A model generated the notes under the pieces. The model searched no databases and was not told the origin of the DNA. It saw nothing but the letters and a program-made list of their open reading frames with translations. From Streptomyces spectabilis (GTDB lineage: Bacteria; Actinomycetota; Actinomycetes; Streptomycetales; Streptomycetaceae), in contig NZ_CP023690.1 in the NCBI RefSeq assembly GCF_008704795.1, positions 7,822,501-7,886,500 of the forward strand: a stretch of 64,000 nt of DNA, read 5' to 3'. This document shows, piece after piece, positions 53,798 through 63,232 of the stretch (its first letter is position 1; each line of letters begins with the position of its first letter). The position numbers were made by a program, and so were the translations under genes.

Positions 53798-54976
53798 GTG
53801 TCCCGGTCCCTGAGCCCCCTGCTCCGCTCCCTGCGGACGCCCGCGTTCGGCGCGGATCCGGCCGGTGACCGGCTCGCCCGCATCCACAGATCGCCGAATT
53901 TCGAGAACGGATCGTTCCGGAACCCGGTGGGGGCGCGCACCAGGCCCTCCGGCTCCGCCCTGGAGTTCGCCAAGGTCTATTTCCGCCGCGAGGAGCGGTC
54001 CCGGCGCGCTCCCGCGGGCCATGTGCCGGTGCACGCCACGACCCTGGCGGACCTCGCCAAACCTCCGGCGAGCGGCCTCAGGCTCACCTGGATGGGGCAC
54101 TCCAGCGTCCTCGCCGAGATCGACGGGCGCCGGGTGCTCTTCGACCCCGTGTGGGGCGAGCGCTGCTCGCCCTTCGCCTTCGTGGGGCCCAAGCGCCTGC
54201 ACCCGGTGCCCCTGCCGCTGGCGGCGCTCGGCCCGGTCGACGCGGTCGTCATCTCGCACGACCACTACGACCACCTGGACCTGCCCAGCATCAAGGCCCT
54301 CGCGGGCACGGACACGGTGTTCGTGGTGCCGCTCGGCGTCGGCGCGCACCTGGAGCGCTGGGGCGTCCCCGCGGACCGGCTGCGCGAGCTCGACTGGCAC
54401 GAGTCCACGGACGTCGCGGGCCTGACCCTGACGGCGACGCCCGCCCGCCACTTCTGCGGCCGCGGGCTGCGCAACCAGCAGCACACCCTGTGGGCGTCCT
54501 GGAGCGTCACGGGCCCCGAGCACCGCGTCTTCCACAGCGGTGACACCGGATACTTCCCGGGCTTCGCGGACATCGGCGCCGCCTACGGCCCGTTCGACGC
54601 CACGATGATCCAGATCGGCGCGTACTCCGCGTTCTGGCCGGACATCCACATGAGGCCCGAGGAGGGGGTGCGGGCCCACCTCGACCTCCAGGGCGGACGG
54701 CCGCACGGCGTGCTGCTCCCGATCCACTGGGCCACGTTCAACCTCGCGCCGCACGCCTGGTCGGAGCCGGGCGAGGGCACGCTCGCCGCCGCGCGCGCCG
54801 CGGGCGCCCCGGTGGCGCTGCCCATCCCCGGCGAGCCGTTCGAGCCGACGTCCGACGCGGTGCCCGACGCCCCGTGGTGGCGCGAGGTCGCCGTCGCGCC
54901 GGAGGGCGGCTGGAGCGACCACGGCCCCGGCCCCGCCCTGGACGCGGCGGACCAGGAGACCGCACCCGTCGGCTGA
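53798..54976 (+). CDS. MBL-fold metallo-hydrolase (UlaG/NAPE-PLD-like)
   Basis: A 392-aa metallo-beta-lactamase-fold hydrolase. The N-terminal ~100 residues (FENGSFRNPVG, FRREERSRR) match the NAPE-PLD-like branch. WMGHSSVLAEIDG and ISHDHYDHLD (~153, HxHxDH) bind two metals, as do ATPARHFCGRG and HSGDTGYF, with IHWATFNLA near the C-terminus. GTG 53798 follows GGAGGTG at proper spacing. No signal peptide. Substrate could be a phospholipid or another phosphodiester/lactone; unknown. Confidence 0.9.
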   Translation: MSRSLSPLLRSLRTPAFGADPAGDRLARIHRSPNFENGSFRNPVGARTRPSGSALEFAKVYFRREERSRRAPAGHVPVHATTLADLAKPPASGLRLTWMGHSSVLAEIDGRRVLFDPVWGERCSPFAFVGPKRLHPVPLPLAALGPVDAVVISHDHYDHLDLPSIKALAGTDTVFVVPLGVGAHLERWGVPADRLRELDWHESTDVAGLTLTATPARHFCGRGLRNQQHTLWASWSVTGPEHRVFHSGDTGYFPGFADIGAAYGPFDATMIQIGAYSAFWPDIHMRPEEGVRAHLDLQGGRPHGVLLPIHWATFNLAPHAWSEPGEGTLAAARAAGAPVALPIPGEPFEPTSDAVPDAPWWREVAVAPEGGWSDHGPGPALDAADQETAPVG

Positions 54977-55321
54977 CGGCGGACGCCGGGGGAGCGGGCG
55001 GCTCCACGGGGGGCGCGACCCCGGCCCGCGCCCCCGCCGGGAACTGGCGTCCGACGCACACCCAGTGCGGCGGACACCTCCGCGCTCGCGCTGACGTACG
55101 ACACATTTCGTCCTCTCGTACGACGCGTCATACCAGAGCGGGACGCTGGGCACCGGACTTTGTCAACTGCCCACCGCACGTGATGTCGTGACGACTACCG
55201 TGAGTGGCCGTCGGGCGACGCAGGGATCACATCTTCGGCCTGCCGGCCGGCACCGCGATGCCATCGACGAGGTGCCGCAGCGGACCGCTGCGGCACACGT
55301 CGCTACGTACCGAGGACGCTG
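54977..55321 (+). other. 345-nt leader region of the conservon
   Basis: No ORF is supported. Two CGTACGAC direct repeats (starting near 55094 and 55117) lie 23 nt apart. A perfect hairpin at 55272-55296 lies close to the first conservon gene. I could not find a convincing -35/-10 pair. Confidence 0.5.
55272..55296 (+). promoter_or_regulatory. Perfect stem-loop in conservon leader
   Basis: 11-bp arms GTGCCGCAGCG / CGCTGCGGCAC close a 3-nt loop GAC, ending 25 nt before the ATG at 55322 and just before the ribosome site. There is no T-run, so it is not a standard terminator; an operator or translational control element is possible. Confidence 0.55.
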
Positions 55322-57175
55322 ATGTCTCACCTTCGCGCACCGGCAGCACGCGCAGACCGCCGCGAGGGCGGACGGCACGGACGCTCCGGGAGCCGCGCCG
55401 CGCCGCCGCCGCCCGAGACGCGCATACGGCTCCAGCTGATGCGCATCGCCGTGCTGCCCGCCGTCGCCGTCGGCCTGTGCGGCTGTGCCGCCGTGCTCTT
55501 CATGATCCGCGCCGCCGGGGCCCGGCCGCAGCCGCCGCTGCTCGCCCTGCTCGGCGCGGCCGCCGGGCTCGGCGTCCTCGGCATCGTCGTCGCCGCGGTG
55601 GCCGCCGACCGGGCCGCGCGGTCCCTGCGCGACCGCGTCGTCGCGCTGCGCCGCACCACCGCGCGCGGCCAGGCCGACCTGCGCGAGGTCGTCGAGCGGC
55701 TGCGCCACGGCGACACCCCGGCGGTGCGCGAGCCCGGTGCCCGTCCCGCGCCGGCCAAGGACGAGTTCGGCCTGCTCGCCGACGAGCTGGCCCGCGCCCA
55801 CGAGGGCGCCCTCACCGCCGTCGTGCAGGCGTCCCGCCTCTCCGGCCGGGCGGGCAACGAGCAGAAGGTCGAGGTCTTCGTGAACCTCGCCCGGCGCCTG
55901 CAGTCGCTCGTCCACCGCGAGATCTCGCTCCTGGACGAGCTGGAGAACTCCGTCGAGGACCCCGAGCTCCTCAAGGGCCTCTTCCACATCGACCACCTGG
56001 CCACCCGCATCCGGCGGCACGCCGAGAACCTCGCCGTGCTCGGCGGCGCCGTGTCGCGCCGCCAGTGGAGCAGGCCCGTGTCCATGACGGAGGTGCTCCG
56101 CTCCTCCATCGCCGAGGTCGAGCAGTACTCGCGGGTCAAGCTGGTGCCGCCCGTCGACGGCACCCTGCGCGGCCACGCCGTCGCCGACGTCATCCACCTG
56201 CTCGCCGAACTCGTCGAGAACGCCACGGTGTTCTCCGCGCCGCACACCCAAGTCCTGCTGCGCGCGGGCCGGGTGACGTCCGGCCTCGCCGTCGAGGTCG
56301 AGGACCGCGGCCTCGGCATGCCCGTCGCCGAGCAGACCAGGATGAACCAACTCCTCGCCGACCCCGACCAGGTCAACGTCGCGAGCCTGCTCCAGGACGG
56401 CCGCATCGGCCTGTTCGTGGTCGCCGCCCTCGCCCGCCGCCACGGCATCGCGGTGCGCCTCCAGACCAACATCTACGGCGGCGTCCAGGCGGTCCTGATC
56501 CTGCCCCAGGGGCTGCTCGGCGCCGAACAGGACGCCGCGTCGGCCCCCCGCGGCGGCGCCTCCGCGGCCCACTCCGCCCCGGGCACCGCCCCCGGCACCG
56601 TCCGCGAACCGGCCGCCGCGCCCACCCCGCACCCGGCCGCCGCACCCCCCGAGCAGCCCCCCCACGCGCCGTACCGGAACGGCACCGCGCGCCCCGCCGC
56701 GGCCGCCCCCGAGGCCCCGCAGGCCCCCCAGACCCCCGCGCACCGCGCCGGGAGCACGGCCGGCACCACCCCGCCCGCCCCGCTCCCCGTCCGCGGCCCG
56801 CGCGGCGACCGGCCCACCCCCGCCGAAGCCCTGCCCGGCATCCGCCCCGAGGACCGGAGCGTCACCGCCGAGCACACCGCCGCCCCGCCCGTGCCCCGCA
56901 ACGGCGCCGTGCGCGGCCGGGTCGGCAAACCCCAGCTGCCCCGCCGCCGCGCCCAGGAACACCTCGCGCCGCAGCTGCGCGACGCCCGCGCCCCGCGCAC
57001 GGCGGACGACCAGCTCGTCGGCCACGACCCGGGCCTGATGGCCGCCTTCCAGCGCGGCATCGGCCTCGCTCAGGCGGCCCAGGCCCGGGACGCCCTGCCC
57101 GACCACGAAGTCAGCGTGCCCCCGGGGCCCGGCGACAGAGCCGACCGCACCGGCAGGAGCGACCAGGGCGGCTGA
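55322..57175 (+). CDS. Conservon sensor histidine-kinase-like protein (CvnA type)
   Basis: A 617-aa membrane sensor. Two membrane helices (~40-65 and ~70-93) with almost no extracellular loop precede a HAMP-like linker and a dimerisation helix (KVEVFVNLARRLQSLVHREISLLDELE). A GHKL ATPase follows: HLLAELVENATVFSAP (~290, N box), VEDRGLGMP (~322), DGRIGLFVVAALARRHG (~357). The usual phosphoacceptor His is not evident as in orthodox kinases. From ~400 the tail is Pro/Ala/Gly-rich and disordered. First of four conservon genes plus a GAF gene. Confidence 0.92.
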   Translation: MSHLRAPAARADRREGGRHGRSGSRAAPPPPETRIRLQLMRIAVLPAVAVGLCGCAAVLFMIRAAGARPQPPLLALLGAAAGLGVLGIVVAAVAADRAARSLRDRVVALRRTTARGQADLREVVERLRHGDTPAVREPGARPAPAKDEFGLLADELARAHEGALTAVVQASRLSGRAGNEQKVEVFVNLARRLQSLVHREISLLDELENSVEDPELLKGLFHIDHLATRIRRHAENLAVLGGAVSRRQWSRPVSMTEVLRSSIAEVEQYSRVKLVPPVDGTLRGHAVADVIHLLAELVENATVFSAPHTQVLLRAGRVTSGLAVEVEDRGLGMPVAEQTRMNQLLADPDQVNVASLLQDGRIGLFVVAALARRHGIAVRLQTNIYGGVQAVLILPQGLLGAEQDAASAPRGGASAAHSAPGTAPGTVREPAAAPTPHPAAAPPEQPPHAPYRNGTARPAAAAPEAPQAPQTPAHRAGSTAGTTPPAPLPVRGPRGDRPTPAEALPGIRPEDRSVTAEHTAAPPVPRNGAVRGRVGKPQLPRRRAQEHLAPQLRDARAPRTADDQLVGHDPGLMAAFQRGIGLAQAAQARDALPDHEVSVPPGPGDRADRTGRSDQGG

Positions 57176-57256
57176 CCCGCACCACCCCCCACCCCGTCTG
57201 CCCCGCGGACGTTCGAGAAGCTCTCGAACCCGTACTTTCCAAGGAGTCGATCCACC

Positions 57257-57691
57257 ATGGCGAGCGATGTGCCGACCGGCCAGGTATCCGATCTCGACTG
57301 GCTGATGAGCGGCCTCGTCCAGCGCGTGCCGCACACCCACAGCGCCGTCCTGCTCTCCTGCGACGGACTCGTGAAGTCGGTCCATGGCCTCGACCCGGAC
57401 AGCGCCGACCACATGGCCGCGCTCGCCTCAGGGCTCTACTCGCTCGGGCGCAGCGCGGGCGTCCGCTTCGGCGACGGCGGCGACGTGCGGCAGGTGGTCG
57501 TGGAGCTGGACTCCACCCTGCTCTTCGTGTCCACCGCCGGTTCCGGCACCTGTCTCGCCGTGCTCGCCGGGCGGGAGGCGGACGCCGCGGTGCTCGGGTA
57601 CGAGATGGCGATGCTGGTCAAGAGCGTCCGCCCGTACCTGGTCACAGCGCCGCGTCAGCCCGCCAGTGAGCCCGCGTCGATGAGGCGCTGA
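57257..57691 (+). CDS. Roadblock/LC7 domain protein (CvnB type)
   Basis: A 144-aa protein with a roadblock/LC7 fold. LDWLMSGLVQRVPHTHSAVLLSCDGLVKSVHG (~12-43), then SLGRSAGVRFGDGGDVRQVVVELDSTLLFVSTAGSGTCLAVL, are typical. In conservons it works with the membrane ATPase and the GTPase. ATG 57257 has AAGGAG upstream. The next gene begins 2 nt after its stop. Confidence 0.93.
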   Translation: MASDVPTGQVSDLDWLMSGLVQRVPHTHSAVLLSCDGLVKSVHGLDPDSADHMAALASGLYSLGRSAGVRFGDGGDVRQVVVELDSTLLFVSTAGSGTCLAVLAGREADAAVLGYEMAMLVKSVRPYLVTAPRQPASEPASMRR

Positions 57692-57693
57692 GC

Positions 57694-58065
57694 GTGGGGG
57701 CCCCGCACGACGGGCCATGGCTCGACGACGCCGCAGGGCGGCTCATCCGCCCGTACACGGTCAGCAACGGACGCACCAGGCCGACCACGCGGCTCGACCT
57801 GCTGTCCCAGGTGAGGGCGACCGGCACCACCCCCGCCGGCTACCTCGGCCCGGAGCACGCCCTGGCCCTCGGCATGTGCGAGGCACCCACGTCGGTGGCG
57901 GAGATCGCCGCCCAGCTGAAGCTGCCCGTGGCGGTGACCAAGGTGCTCCTGTCCGACCTCGTCGACTGCGGGGCGATCACCACCAGAGCCCCGGACTTCT
58001 ACCACAACCCGACTGACCGGTCCCTGTTGGAGGCAGTGCTCGATGGACTACGACGACAGCTCTGA
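57694..58065 (+). CDS. DUF742 protein (CvnC type)
   Basis: A 123-aa protein with the DUF742 signature. RLIRPYTVSNGRTRPTTRLDLLSQV (~16-40) is highly characteristic; the C-terminal half (EAPTSVAEIAAQLKLPVAVTKVLLSDLVDCGAI) is a winged-helix-like fold. Third conservon gene; GTG start, and its 3' end overlaps the GTPase gene by 23 nt, so their expression is coupled. A DNA-binding or scaffold role is proposed in the family but uncertain. Confidence 0.93.
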   Translation: MGAPHDGPWLDDAAGRLIRPYTVSNGRTRPTTRLDLLSQVRATGTTPAGYLGPEHALALGMCEAPTSVAEIAAQLKLPVAVTKVLLSDLVDCGAITTRAPDFYHNPTDRSLLEAVLDGLRRQL

Positions 58066-58639
58066 CGCCTTCCCCACCGCGCTGAAGATCCTCGTGGCGG
58101 GTGGGTTCGGGGTCGGCAAGACGACCTTCGTGGGCGCGGTCAGTGAGATCGCGCCGCTGAGTACGGAGGAACTGCTCACCACGGTCAGCGAAGCCACCGA
58201 CGACCTGTCGGGCGTGGAGAACAAGACCACGACGACCGTCGCCATGGACTTCGGACGCATCACGCTCGACCCCGAACACGTCCTGTACCTGTTCGGCACG
58301 CCCGGACAGGAACGGTTCTGGTTCATGTGGGACGAGCTGTCCGAAGGGGCGCTCGGCGCGGTGGTGCTCGCCGACACCCGGCGCCTGGAGGACTGCTTCG
58401 CCGCCGTCGACTTCTTCGAGCAGCGCGGCATGGGATTCATCGTCGCCGTCAACGAGTTCGACGGCGCCTACCGCTACGAGCCCGAAGAGGTCCGCACCGC
58501 CATCGACCTGGACCCGCAGGTGCCGGTCGTGCGCTGTGACGCGCGGATCTCCAGCTCCGGCATCCAGACGCTGCTCACGCTCGTCCGCCACCTGCTCGCC
58601 CACGCCCCCGCCACGCCCACGTCGGGGGCCCACACATGA
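58043..58639 (+). CDS. Conservon small GTPase (CvnD type)
   Basis: A 198-aa Ras-like/MglA-like G protein. Walker A GGFGVGKTTFVG (~20-31), switch region with KTTTTVAMDFG (~61-71), and FGTPGQERFWFMW (~83-95) carrying the Gly and Gln of switch II. VNEFDGA (~135) replaces the NKxD guanine motif by NEFD, as common in this family. ATG 58043 lies inside the DUF742 gene. In conservons it interacts with the roadblock and DUF742 proteins at the membrane. Confidence 0.94.
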   Translation: MDYDDSSDAFPTALKILVAGGFGVGKTTFVGAVSEIAPLSTEELLTTVSEATDDLSGVENKTTTTVAMDFGRITLDPEHVLYLFGTPGQERFWFMWDELSEGALGAVVLADTRRLEDCFAAVDFFEQRGMGFIVAVNEFDGAYRYEPEEVRTAIDLDPQVPVVRCDARISSSGIQTLLTLVRHLLAHAPATPTSGAHT

Positions 58640-58655
58640 CCCATGGAGCACGCAC

Positions 58656-59303
58656 ATGATGTACGAAGCGACCGGCCGTCTGCTGGTGACCCCGGTGGAC
58701 AAGGAGGCGCCGGCGCGGGTGCGCAGGCTGCGGGAGCTTGGCCTCGGCGCGCGGGCCGAGCCCGGGCTCGACGCCTTCGCCGACCGGCTCGCCCGGGTCA
58801 TGGACGCGCCGTACGCCATGGTCAACTTCATCGACGAGGAAGGGCAGTTCTTCGCCGGACTGCACCGGACCGAGGGGGCGCCGCCCGAGCCCGGGACGCC
58901 CGGGCTCGGGGTGAACGGGGTGAACGGGGTGAACGGGGTGAGCCGCGGGGAGCCGGACGAGCCCGGCGTGACGGCGGCACCGTTCTCCGAGCGCCACCTG
59001 GCACGGGACCGCGGCTACTGCCCGCACGTGGTGGTGCGGGGCAAGGCGCTGGTCCTGGAGGACGTCTGCGACTACCCCCGGTTCGCGGGCAACCCGGTCG
59101 TCGACGAGTTCGGGGTCAGGTCCTATCTGGGCGCGCCGCTGATCGACAGGACCGGGATCGCGCTCGGCACGGTGTGCGTGGTGGACGTGGAGCCCCGGCC
59201 GTGGGGGAGGGCCGGGCTCGACACGATCAAGCCGATGGCGGCGGAGCTGGTGGATTGGATCCACCTGCGCGAGGCCGAGGGGGAGCCGGGCGCGGCCCTG
59301 TGA
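58656..59303 (+). CDS. GAF domain protein downstream of conservon
   Basis: A 215-aa protein made of one GAF domain. PGLDAFADRLARVMDAPYAMVNFIDEEGQFFAGLH (~35-70) and later YCPHVVVRGKALVLEDVCDYPRFAGNP, SYLGAPLID, ALGTVCVVD are typical. A 12-residue GVNGVNGVNGVS insert (~84-95) comes from a 9-bp tandem repeat. ATG 58656 or 58659 is the start, 16 nt after the GTPase stop, so it likely belongs to the conservon operon as a signal-sensing partner. Ligand unknown. Confidence 0.88.
   Translation: MMYEATGRLLVTPVDKEAPARVRRLRELGLGARAEPGLDAFADRLARVMDAPYAMVNFIDEEGQFFAGLHRTEGAPPEPGTPGLGVNGVNGVNGVSRGEPDEPGVTAAPFSERHLARDRGYCPHVVVRGKALVLEDVCDYPRFAGNPVVDEFGVRSYLGAPLIDRTGIALGTVCVVDVEPRPWGRAGLDTIKPMAAELVDWIHLREAEGEPGAAL
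58908..58943 (+). repeat. In-frame 9-bp tandem repeat inside GAF gene
   Basis: Four units of GGGGTGAAC (last one GGGGTGAGC) encode repeated Gly-Val-Asn. Being in multiples of three, unit number could vary without a frameshift. Confidence 0.9.
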
Positions 59304-59335
59304 CACCCCGCGGGGCGCTTCCCCAGGACGGTACG

Positions 59336-59364
59336 TTGACGGTACAAGGACATGGCTCTACGGT
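59336..59364 (+). promoter_or_regulatory. Vegetative promoter for Gfo/Idh/MocA gene
   Basis: TTGACG (59336-59341), a 17-nt spacer, and TACGGT (59359-59364) fit a HrdB-type promoter, with transcription starting near 59371, ~57 nt before the ATG. Confidence 0.65.
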
Positions 59365-59427
59365 GCGAGGCCCCTGACGGAGACCCGCCCCGCCGCCTGT
59401 GCGGGGCCCCACCGAAAGGCACACCGC

Positions 59428-60612
59428 ATGACGGACCTCCGCCTCGGCGTCCTCGGCTACGGACTGCGCGGCTCGCTCGCCCGCACCGCCCACCGCCCCG
59501 GCGCGGGCGCCCGCGTCACCGCGCTCGCCGACCCCGACGAGGCCGCGCGCACCCGCGCGGCCCAGGACCTCCCCGGTGTCCGCACGGCCCCGGACCCGCG
59601 CGAGGTCATCGAGGCCCCGGACGTGGACGCCGTCCTCGTCCTCACGCCCGACCACACCCACGAGCCCCTCGCCCGCGCGGTGCTGCGCGCGGGCAAGCCG
59701 GTCTTCGTCGAGAAGCCCCTGGACGTGAGCGTCGAGGCGAGCGACGCGATCCTGCGGACCGCGTACGAGACCGGCACGCGCCTGTACGTGGGGCACAACA
59801 TGCGCCACATGCCGGTCGTGCGCCTGATGCGGGACATCGTCGCGCGCGGCGAGATCGGGGCCGTCAAGACCGTCTGGGTGCGCCACTTCGTGGGCTACGG
59901 AGGCGACTGGTACTTCAAGGACTGGCACGCCGAACGGCAGTACACCACGGGCCTGTTGCTCCAGAAGGCCGCCCACGACCTCGACGTCGTGCACTGGATC
60001 GCGGGCGGCTACACCCGCCGCGTACAGGCGCTCGGCGACCTCATGGTCTACGGCGACATCCCGCACCGCCGCGCGCCGGGCGAGCCCCGGCCCGACGGCG
60101 GCCCCGTCGAGGACGGCCCCTGGCCGCCGCGCGCCCAGCGGGACCTGAACCCCGTGATCGACGTGGAGGACGTGTCCCTGGTCAACCTCCGCCTGGACAA
60201 CGGCGTGCTCGCCGCCTACCAGCAGTGCCACTTCACCCCCGACTACTGGCGCAACTACACCGTCATCGGCGACGCCGGGCGCCTGGAGAACTTCGGCGAC
60301 GGCCCCGGCGGCGTGGTCAGGGTCTGGAACGGCGGGCGTTCGCTCCACCGCGGCGAGGGCGACGCCGAGTACGCGATCGGGGGCTCCCCGGACGCGTACG
60401 GACACGGCGGCGCCGACCCGCTGATCATCGACGAGTTCCTGCGCTTCGCCCGTGACGGCGGGCGCACCGACACCTCGCCGGTGGCCGCGCGCATGGCCGT
60501 CGCCGCGGGCGCCGGGGCGACGCGGTCGCTGCGGGACGGCGGCGGCCCGCAGGAGGTGCCGCCGCTCGACGAGGAGCTGGTCGCGTACTTCGAACGGGGG
60601 CAGGCGCGCTGA
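59428..60612 (+). CDS. Gfo/Idh/MocA-family oxidoreductase
   Basis: A 394-aa NAD(P)-dependent sugar/inositol-type dehydrogenase. N-terminal LGVLGYGLRGSLARTA is the nucleotide fold; KPVFVEKPLDVSVEASD (~92-108) carries the EKP motif; LLLQKAAHDLDVVHWIAG (~175) has the catalytic His/Asp region. ATG 59428 follows GAAAGGCAC. It is monocistronic by its own promoter and not obviously tied to neighbours. Substrate unknown (a sugar or inositol derivative). Confidence 0.9.
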   Translation: MTDLRLGVLGYGLRGSLARTAHRPGAGARVTALADPDEAARTRAAQDLPGVRTAPDPREVIEAPDVDAVLVLTPDHTHEPLARAVLRAGKPVFVEKPLDVSVEASDAILRTAYETGTRLYVGHNMRHMPVVRLMRDIVARGEIGAVKTVWVRHFVGYGGDWYFKDWHAERQYTTGLLLQKAAHDLDVVHWIAGGYTRRVQALGDLMVYGDIPHRRAPGEPRPDGGPVEDGPWPPRAQRDLNPVIDVEDVSLVNLRLDNGVLAAYQQCHFTPDYWRNYTVIGDAGRLENFGDGPGGVVRVWNGGRSLHRGEGDAEYAIGGSPDAYGHGGADPLIIDEFLRFARDGGRTDTSPVAARMAVAAGAGATRSLRDGGGPQEVPPLDEELVAYFERGQAR

Positions 60613-60794
60613 CCGCGGGCGCCCCTGAGGTTGACGCGGGGCCCGGTGCGCCTGGGGTCTGAAGGAAAGCTGCGGCCGCGGTTAAGAAATCCTCGATGGA
60701 CCCGTGGCGTGACGTAGGGAAGATTGCTGTGCGGATGTGATCGGTGGGACGCCGGTCGCCCACCCTCCCTAGGTCACACGACAGGAGCCGTGGC

Positions 60795-61823
60795 GTGAAG
60801 GCGCTGGTCAAGGAGAAAGCGGAGCCCGGGCTCCGTCTCATGGAGGTACCGGAGCCGGTCATCGGCCCCGGTGACGTCCTGATCAAGGTGCTGCGCACCG
60901 GGATCTGCGGGACCGATCTGCACATCCGGGCCTGGGACGGCTGGGCGCAGCAGGCGATCTCGGCCCCCCTGATCGTCGGGCACGAGTTCGTCGGCGAGGT
61001 CGTCGAGACCGGCCGGGACGTCGCGGACGTCACGGCGGGCGACCTGGTCAGCGGCGAGGGCCACCTGGTGTGCGGCAAGTGCCGCAACTGCCTGGCCGGA
61101 CGGCGCCACCTGTGCCGCGCCACGGTCGGGCTCGGCGTGGGGCGCGACGGCGCGTTCGCGGAGTACGTCGCGCTGCCCGCGAGCAACGTCTGGGTGCACC
61201 GGGTGCCGGTCGACCTCGACATAGCGGCGATCTTCGACCCGTTCGGCAACGCCGTGCACACCGCCCTGTCCTTCCCGCTGGTCGGCGAGGACGTGCTGAT
61301 CACCGGAGCCGGGCCGATCGGCCTGATGGCCGCCGCCGTCGCGCGGCACGCGGGCGCCCGCAACGTCGTCGTCACCGACGTCAGCGAGGAGCGCCTGGTG
61401 CTCGCCCGCAAGGTCGGCGTCAGCCTCGCCCTCAACGTCGCCGACGCGACGATCGCCGACGGCCAGCGGGAGCTGGGCCTGCGCGAGGGCTTCGACGTGG
61501 GCCTGGAGATGTCCGGCAACCCGCGCGCGATGCGCGACATGGTCGCCAACATGACCCACGGCGGCAAGATCGCCATGCTCGGCCTGCCGTCCGAGGAGTT
61601 CGCGGTCGACTGGGCGCGGATCGTCACTTCCATGATCACGATCAAGGGCATCTACGGCCGCGAGATGTTCGAGACGTGGTACGCGATGTCCGTGCTCCTC
61701 GAAGGCGGCCTCGACCTCTCGCCCGTCATCACCGGCCGCTACGGCCACCGCGACTTCCAGGAAGCCTTCGACGACGCGGCGAGCGGCCGCGGCGGCAAGG
61801 TCATCCTCGACTGGACCGCCTGA
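60795..61823 (+). CDS. tdh: L-threonine 3-dehydrogenase
   Basis: A 342-aa zinc MDR dehydrogenase oxidising L-threonine to 2-amino-3-ketobutyrate. TGICGTDLH (~40) and GHEFVGEV (~64) give catalytic zinc ligands; [14 protein letters not shown] (~95-108) binds the structural zinc; [18 protein letters not shown] (~171) binds NAD. GTG 60795 has CAGGAG upstream; 17 codons before are open but unlikely. The 182-nt region before it shows no riboswitch I can recognise. It forms an operon with kbl 70 nt downstream, which confirms the function. Confidence 0.95.
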   Translation: MKALVKEKAEPGLRLMEVPEPVIGPGDVLIKVLRTGICGTDLHIRAWDGWAQQAISAPLIVGHEFVGEVVETGRDVADVTAGDLVSGEGHLVCGKCRNCLAGRRHLCRATVGLGVGRDGAFAEYVALPASNVWVHRVPVDLDIAAIFDPFGNAVHTALSFPLVGEDVLITGAGPIGLMAAAVARHAGARNVVVTDVSEERLVLARKVGVSLALNVADATIADGQRELGLREGFDVGLEMSGNPRAMRDMVANMTHGGKIAMLGLPSEEFAVDWARIVTSMITIKGIYGREMFETWYAMSVLLEGGLDLSPVITGRYGHRDFQEAFDDAASGRGGKVILDWTA

Positions 61824-61893
61824 CCCGTGGACCGCCCGACCGCCTGACCCGGGCCCCGCCCACCCGCCTCACGAACTCCCGAAGGACTCCTCG

Positions 61894-63102
61894 ATGTTCG
61901 ACTCCGTACGCGACGACCTCGCCGCCACCCTCGACGAGATCCGCGCCGCAGGCCTGCACAAGCCCGAGCGGGTCATCGGCACCCCGCAGTCGGCCACCGT
62001 CGCCGTCACCGCGGGGGGCCGCCCCGGCGAGGTGCTGAACTTCTGTGCGAATAACTACCTCGGCCTCGCCGACCACCCCGAGGTCATCGCCGCCGCCCAC
62101 GAGGCGCTCGACCGCTGGGGCTACGGCATGGCCTCCGTGCGCTTCATCTGCGGCACCCAGGAGGTCCACAAGGAGCTTGAGGCGCGCCTGTCGGCGTTCC
62201 TCGGCCAGGAGGACACGATCCTCTACTCCTCCTGCTTCGACGCCAACGGCGGCGTCTTCGAGACGCTCCTCGGGCCTGAGGACGCGGTGATCTCCGACGC
62301 CCTCAACCACGCCTCGATCATCGACGGCATCCGGCTCTCCAAGGCCCGCCGCTTCCGCTACGCCAACCGCGACATGGCCGACCTGGAGAAGCAGCTCAAG
62401 GAGGCCGCGGAGGGCGGCGCCCGGCGCAAGCTGATCGTCACCGACGGCGTCTTCTCCATGGACGGCTACGTCGCCCCGCTGGCGGACATCTGCGACCTCG
62501 CCGAGCGCTACGACGCCATGGTCATGGTCGACGACTCGCACGCCGTCGGCTTCGTCGGCCCCGGCGGCCGGGGCACCCCCGAACTGCACGGCGTCATGGA
62601 CCGCGTCGACATCATCACGGGCACCCTCGGCAAGGCGCTCGGCGGCGCCTCCGGCGGCTACGTCGCCGCCCGTGCCGAGATCGTCGCGCTGCTGCGCCAG
62701 CGCTCGCGCCCCTACCTGTTCTCCAACACCCTCGCCCCGGTGATCGCCGCCGCTTCGCTGAAGGTCCTCGACCTCCTTGAGGCGGCCGGTGACCTGCGGG
62801 ACCGCCTCGCCGCGAACACGCAGCTGTTCCGCTCCCGGATGACCGCCGAGGGCTTCGACGTGCTGCCCGGCGACCACGCCATCGCGCCCGTCATGATCGG
62901 GGACGCGGCGAAGGCCGGACGCATGGCCGAGCTGCTCCTGGAGCGCGGCGTGTACGTCATCGGCTTCTCCTACCCGGTGGTGCCGCAGGGGCAGGCCCGC
63001 ATCCGGGTGCAGCTGTCCGCGGCGCACTCCACGGCTGACGTGGACCGGGCCGTCGACGCGTTCGTCGCCGCGCGCGCCGAACTGGACTCGGCCGGGGTCT
63101 AG
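61894..63102 (+). CDS. kbl: Glycine C-acetyltransferase (2-amino-3-ketobutyrate CoA ligase)
   Basis: A 402-aa PLP enzyme that cleaves 2-amino-3-ketobutyrate with CoA to glycine and acetyl-CoA, following Tdh. [13 protein letters not shown] (~50), [21 protein letters not shown] (~85-105), [12 protein letters not shown] (~210, PLP Asp), and [15 protein letters not shown] (~245, Schiff-base Lys) are diagnostic of the alpha-oxoamine synthase family. ATG 61894 has GAAGGA upstream. Followed by a dispersed repeat and the LysR gene on the same strand. Confidence 0.96.
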   Translation: MFDSVRDDLAATLDEIRAAGLHKPERVIGTPQSATVAVTAGGRPGEVLNFCANNYLGLADHPEVIAAAHEALDRWGYGMASVRFICGTQEVHKELEARLSAFLGQEDTILYSSCFDANGGVFETLLGPEDAVISDALNHASIIDGIRLSKARRFRYANRDMADLEKQLKEAAEGGARRKLIVTDGVFSMDGYVAPLADICDLAERYDAMVMVDDSHAVGFVGPGGRGTPELHGVMDRVDIITGTLGKALGGASGGYVAARAEIVALLRQRSRPYLFSNTLAPVIAAASLKVLDLLEAAGDLRDRLAANTQLFRSRMTAEGFDVLPGDHAIAPVMIGDAAKAGRMAELLLERGVYVIGFSYPVVPQGQARIRVQLSAAHSTADVDRAVDAFVAARAELDSAGV

Positions 63103-63148
63103 TGCCCCGCAGGGCCCTTCTCCCGCCCGCCCCTTCATCGCGCTGCGC

Positions 63149-63175
63149 GCTCGTCCTCAAACGCCGGACGGGCTT
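63149..63175 (+). repeat. Streptomyces intergenic repeat fragment
   Basis: GCTCGTCCTCAAACGCCGGA followed by CGGGCTT is a sequence I know as frequently repeated between Streptomyces genes. Only one copy was noticed in this window. Confidence 0.5.
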
Positions 63176-63232
63176 GGTTGTTGCGTCGGCGCGTTCGTTG
63201 TCGGGTGCCGGGCGGGTGAGAGAATCGGGGGC

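Noticed and set aside
55163..57412. A 749-codon open frame antisense to the conservon kinase gene
   Set aside because: It is Gly/Ala/Val-rich low-complexity sequence, mirrors the GC-rich third positions of the real gene, and has no domain or ribosome site.
58908..58943. CRISPR-like array
   Set aside because: The 9-bp units are contiguous without spacers and encode an in-frame Gly-Val-Asn repeat; no cas genes occur in the window.
60613..60794. A glycine or threonine-responsive riboswitch upstream of tdh-kbl
   Set aside because: The 182-nt leader lacks the paired glycine-aptamer architecture or any conserved stem I can recognise.
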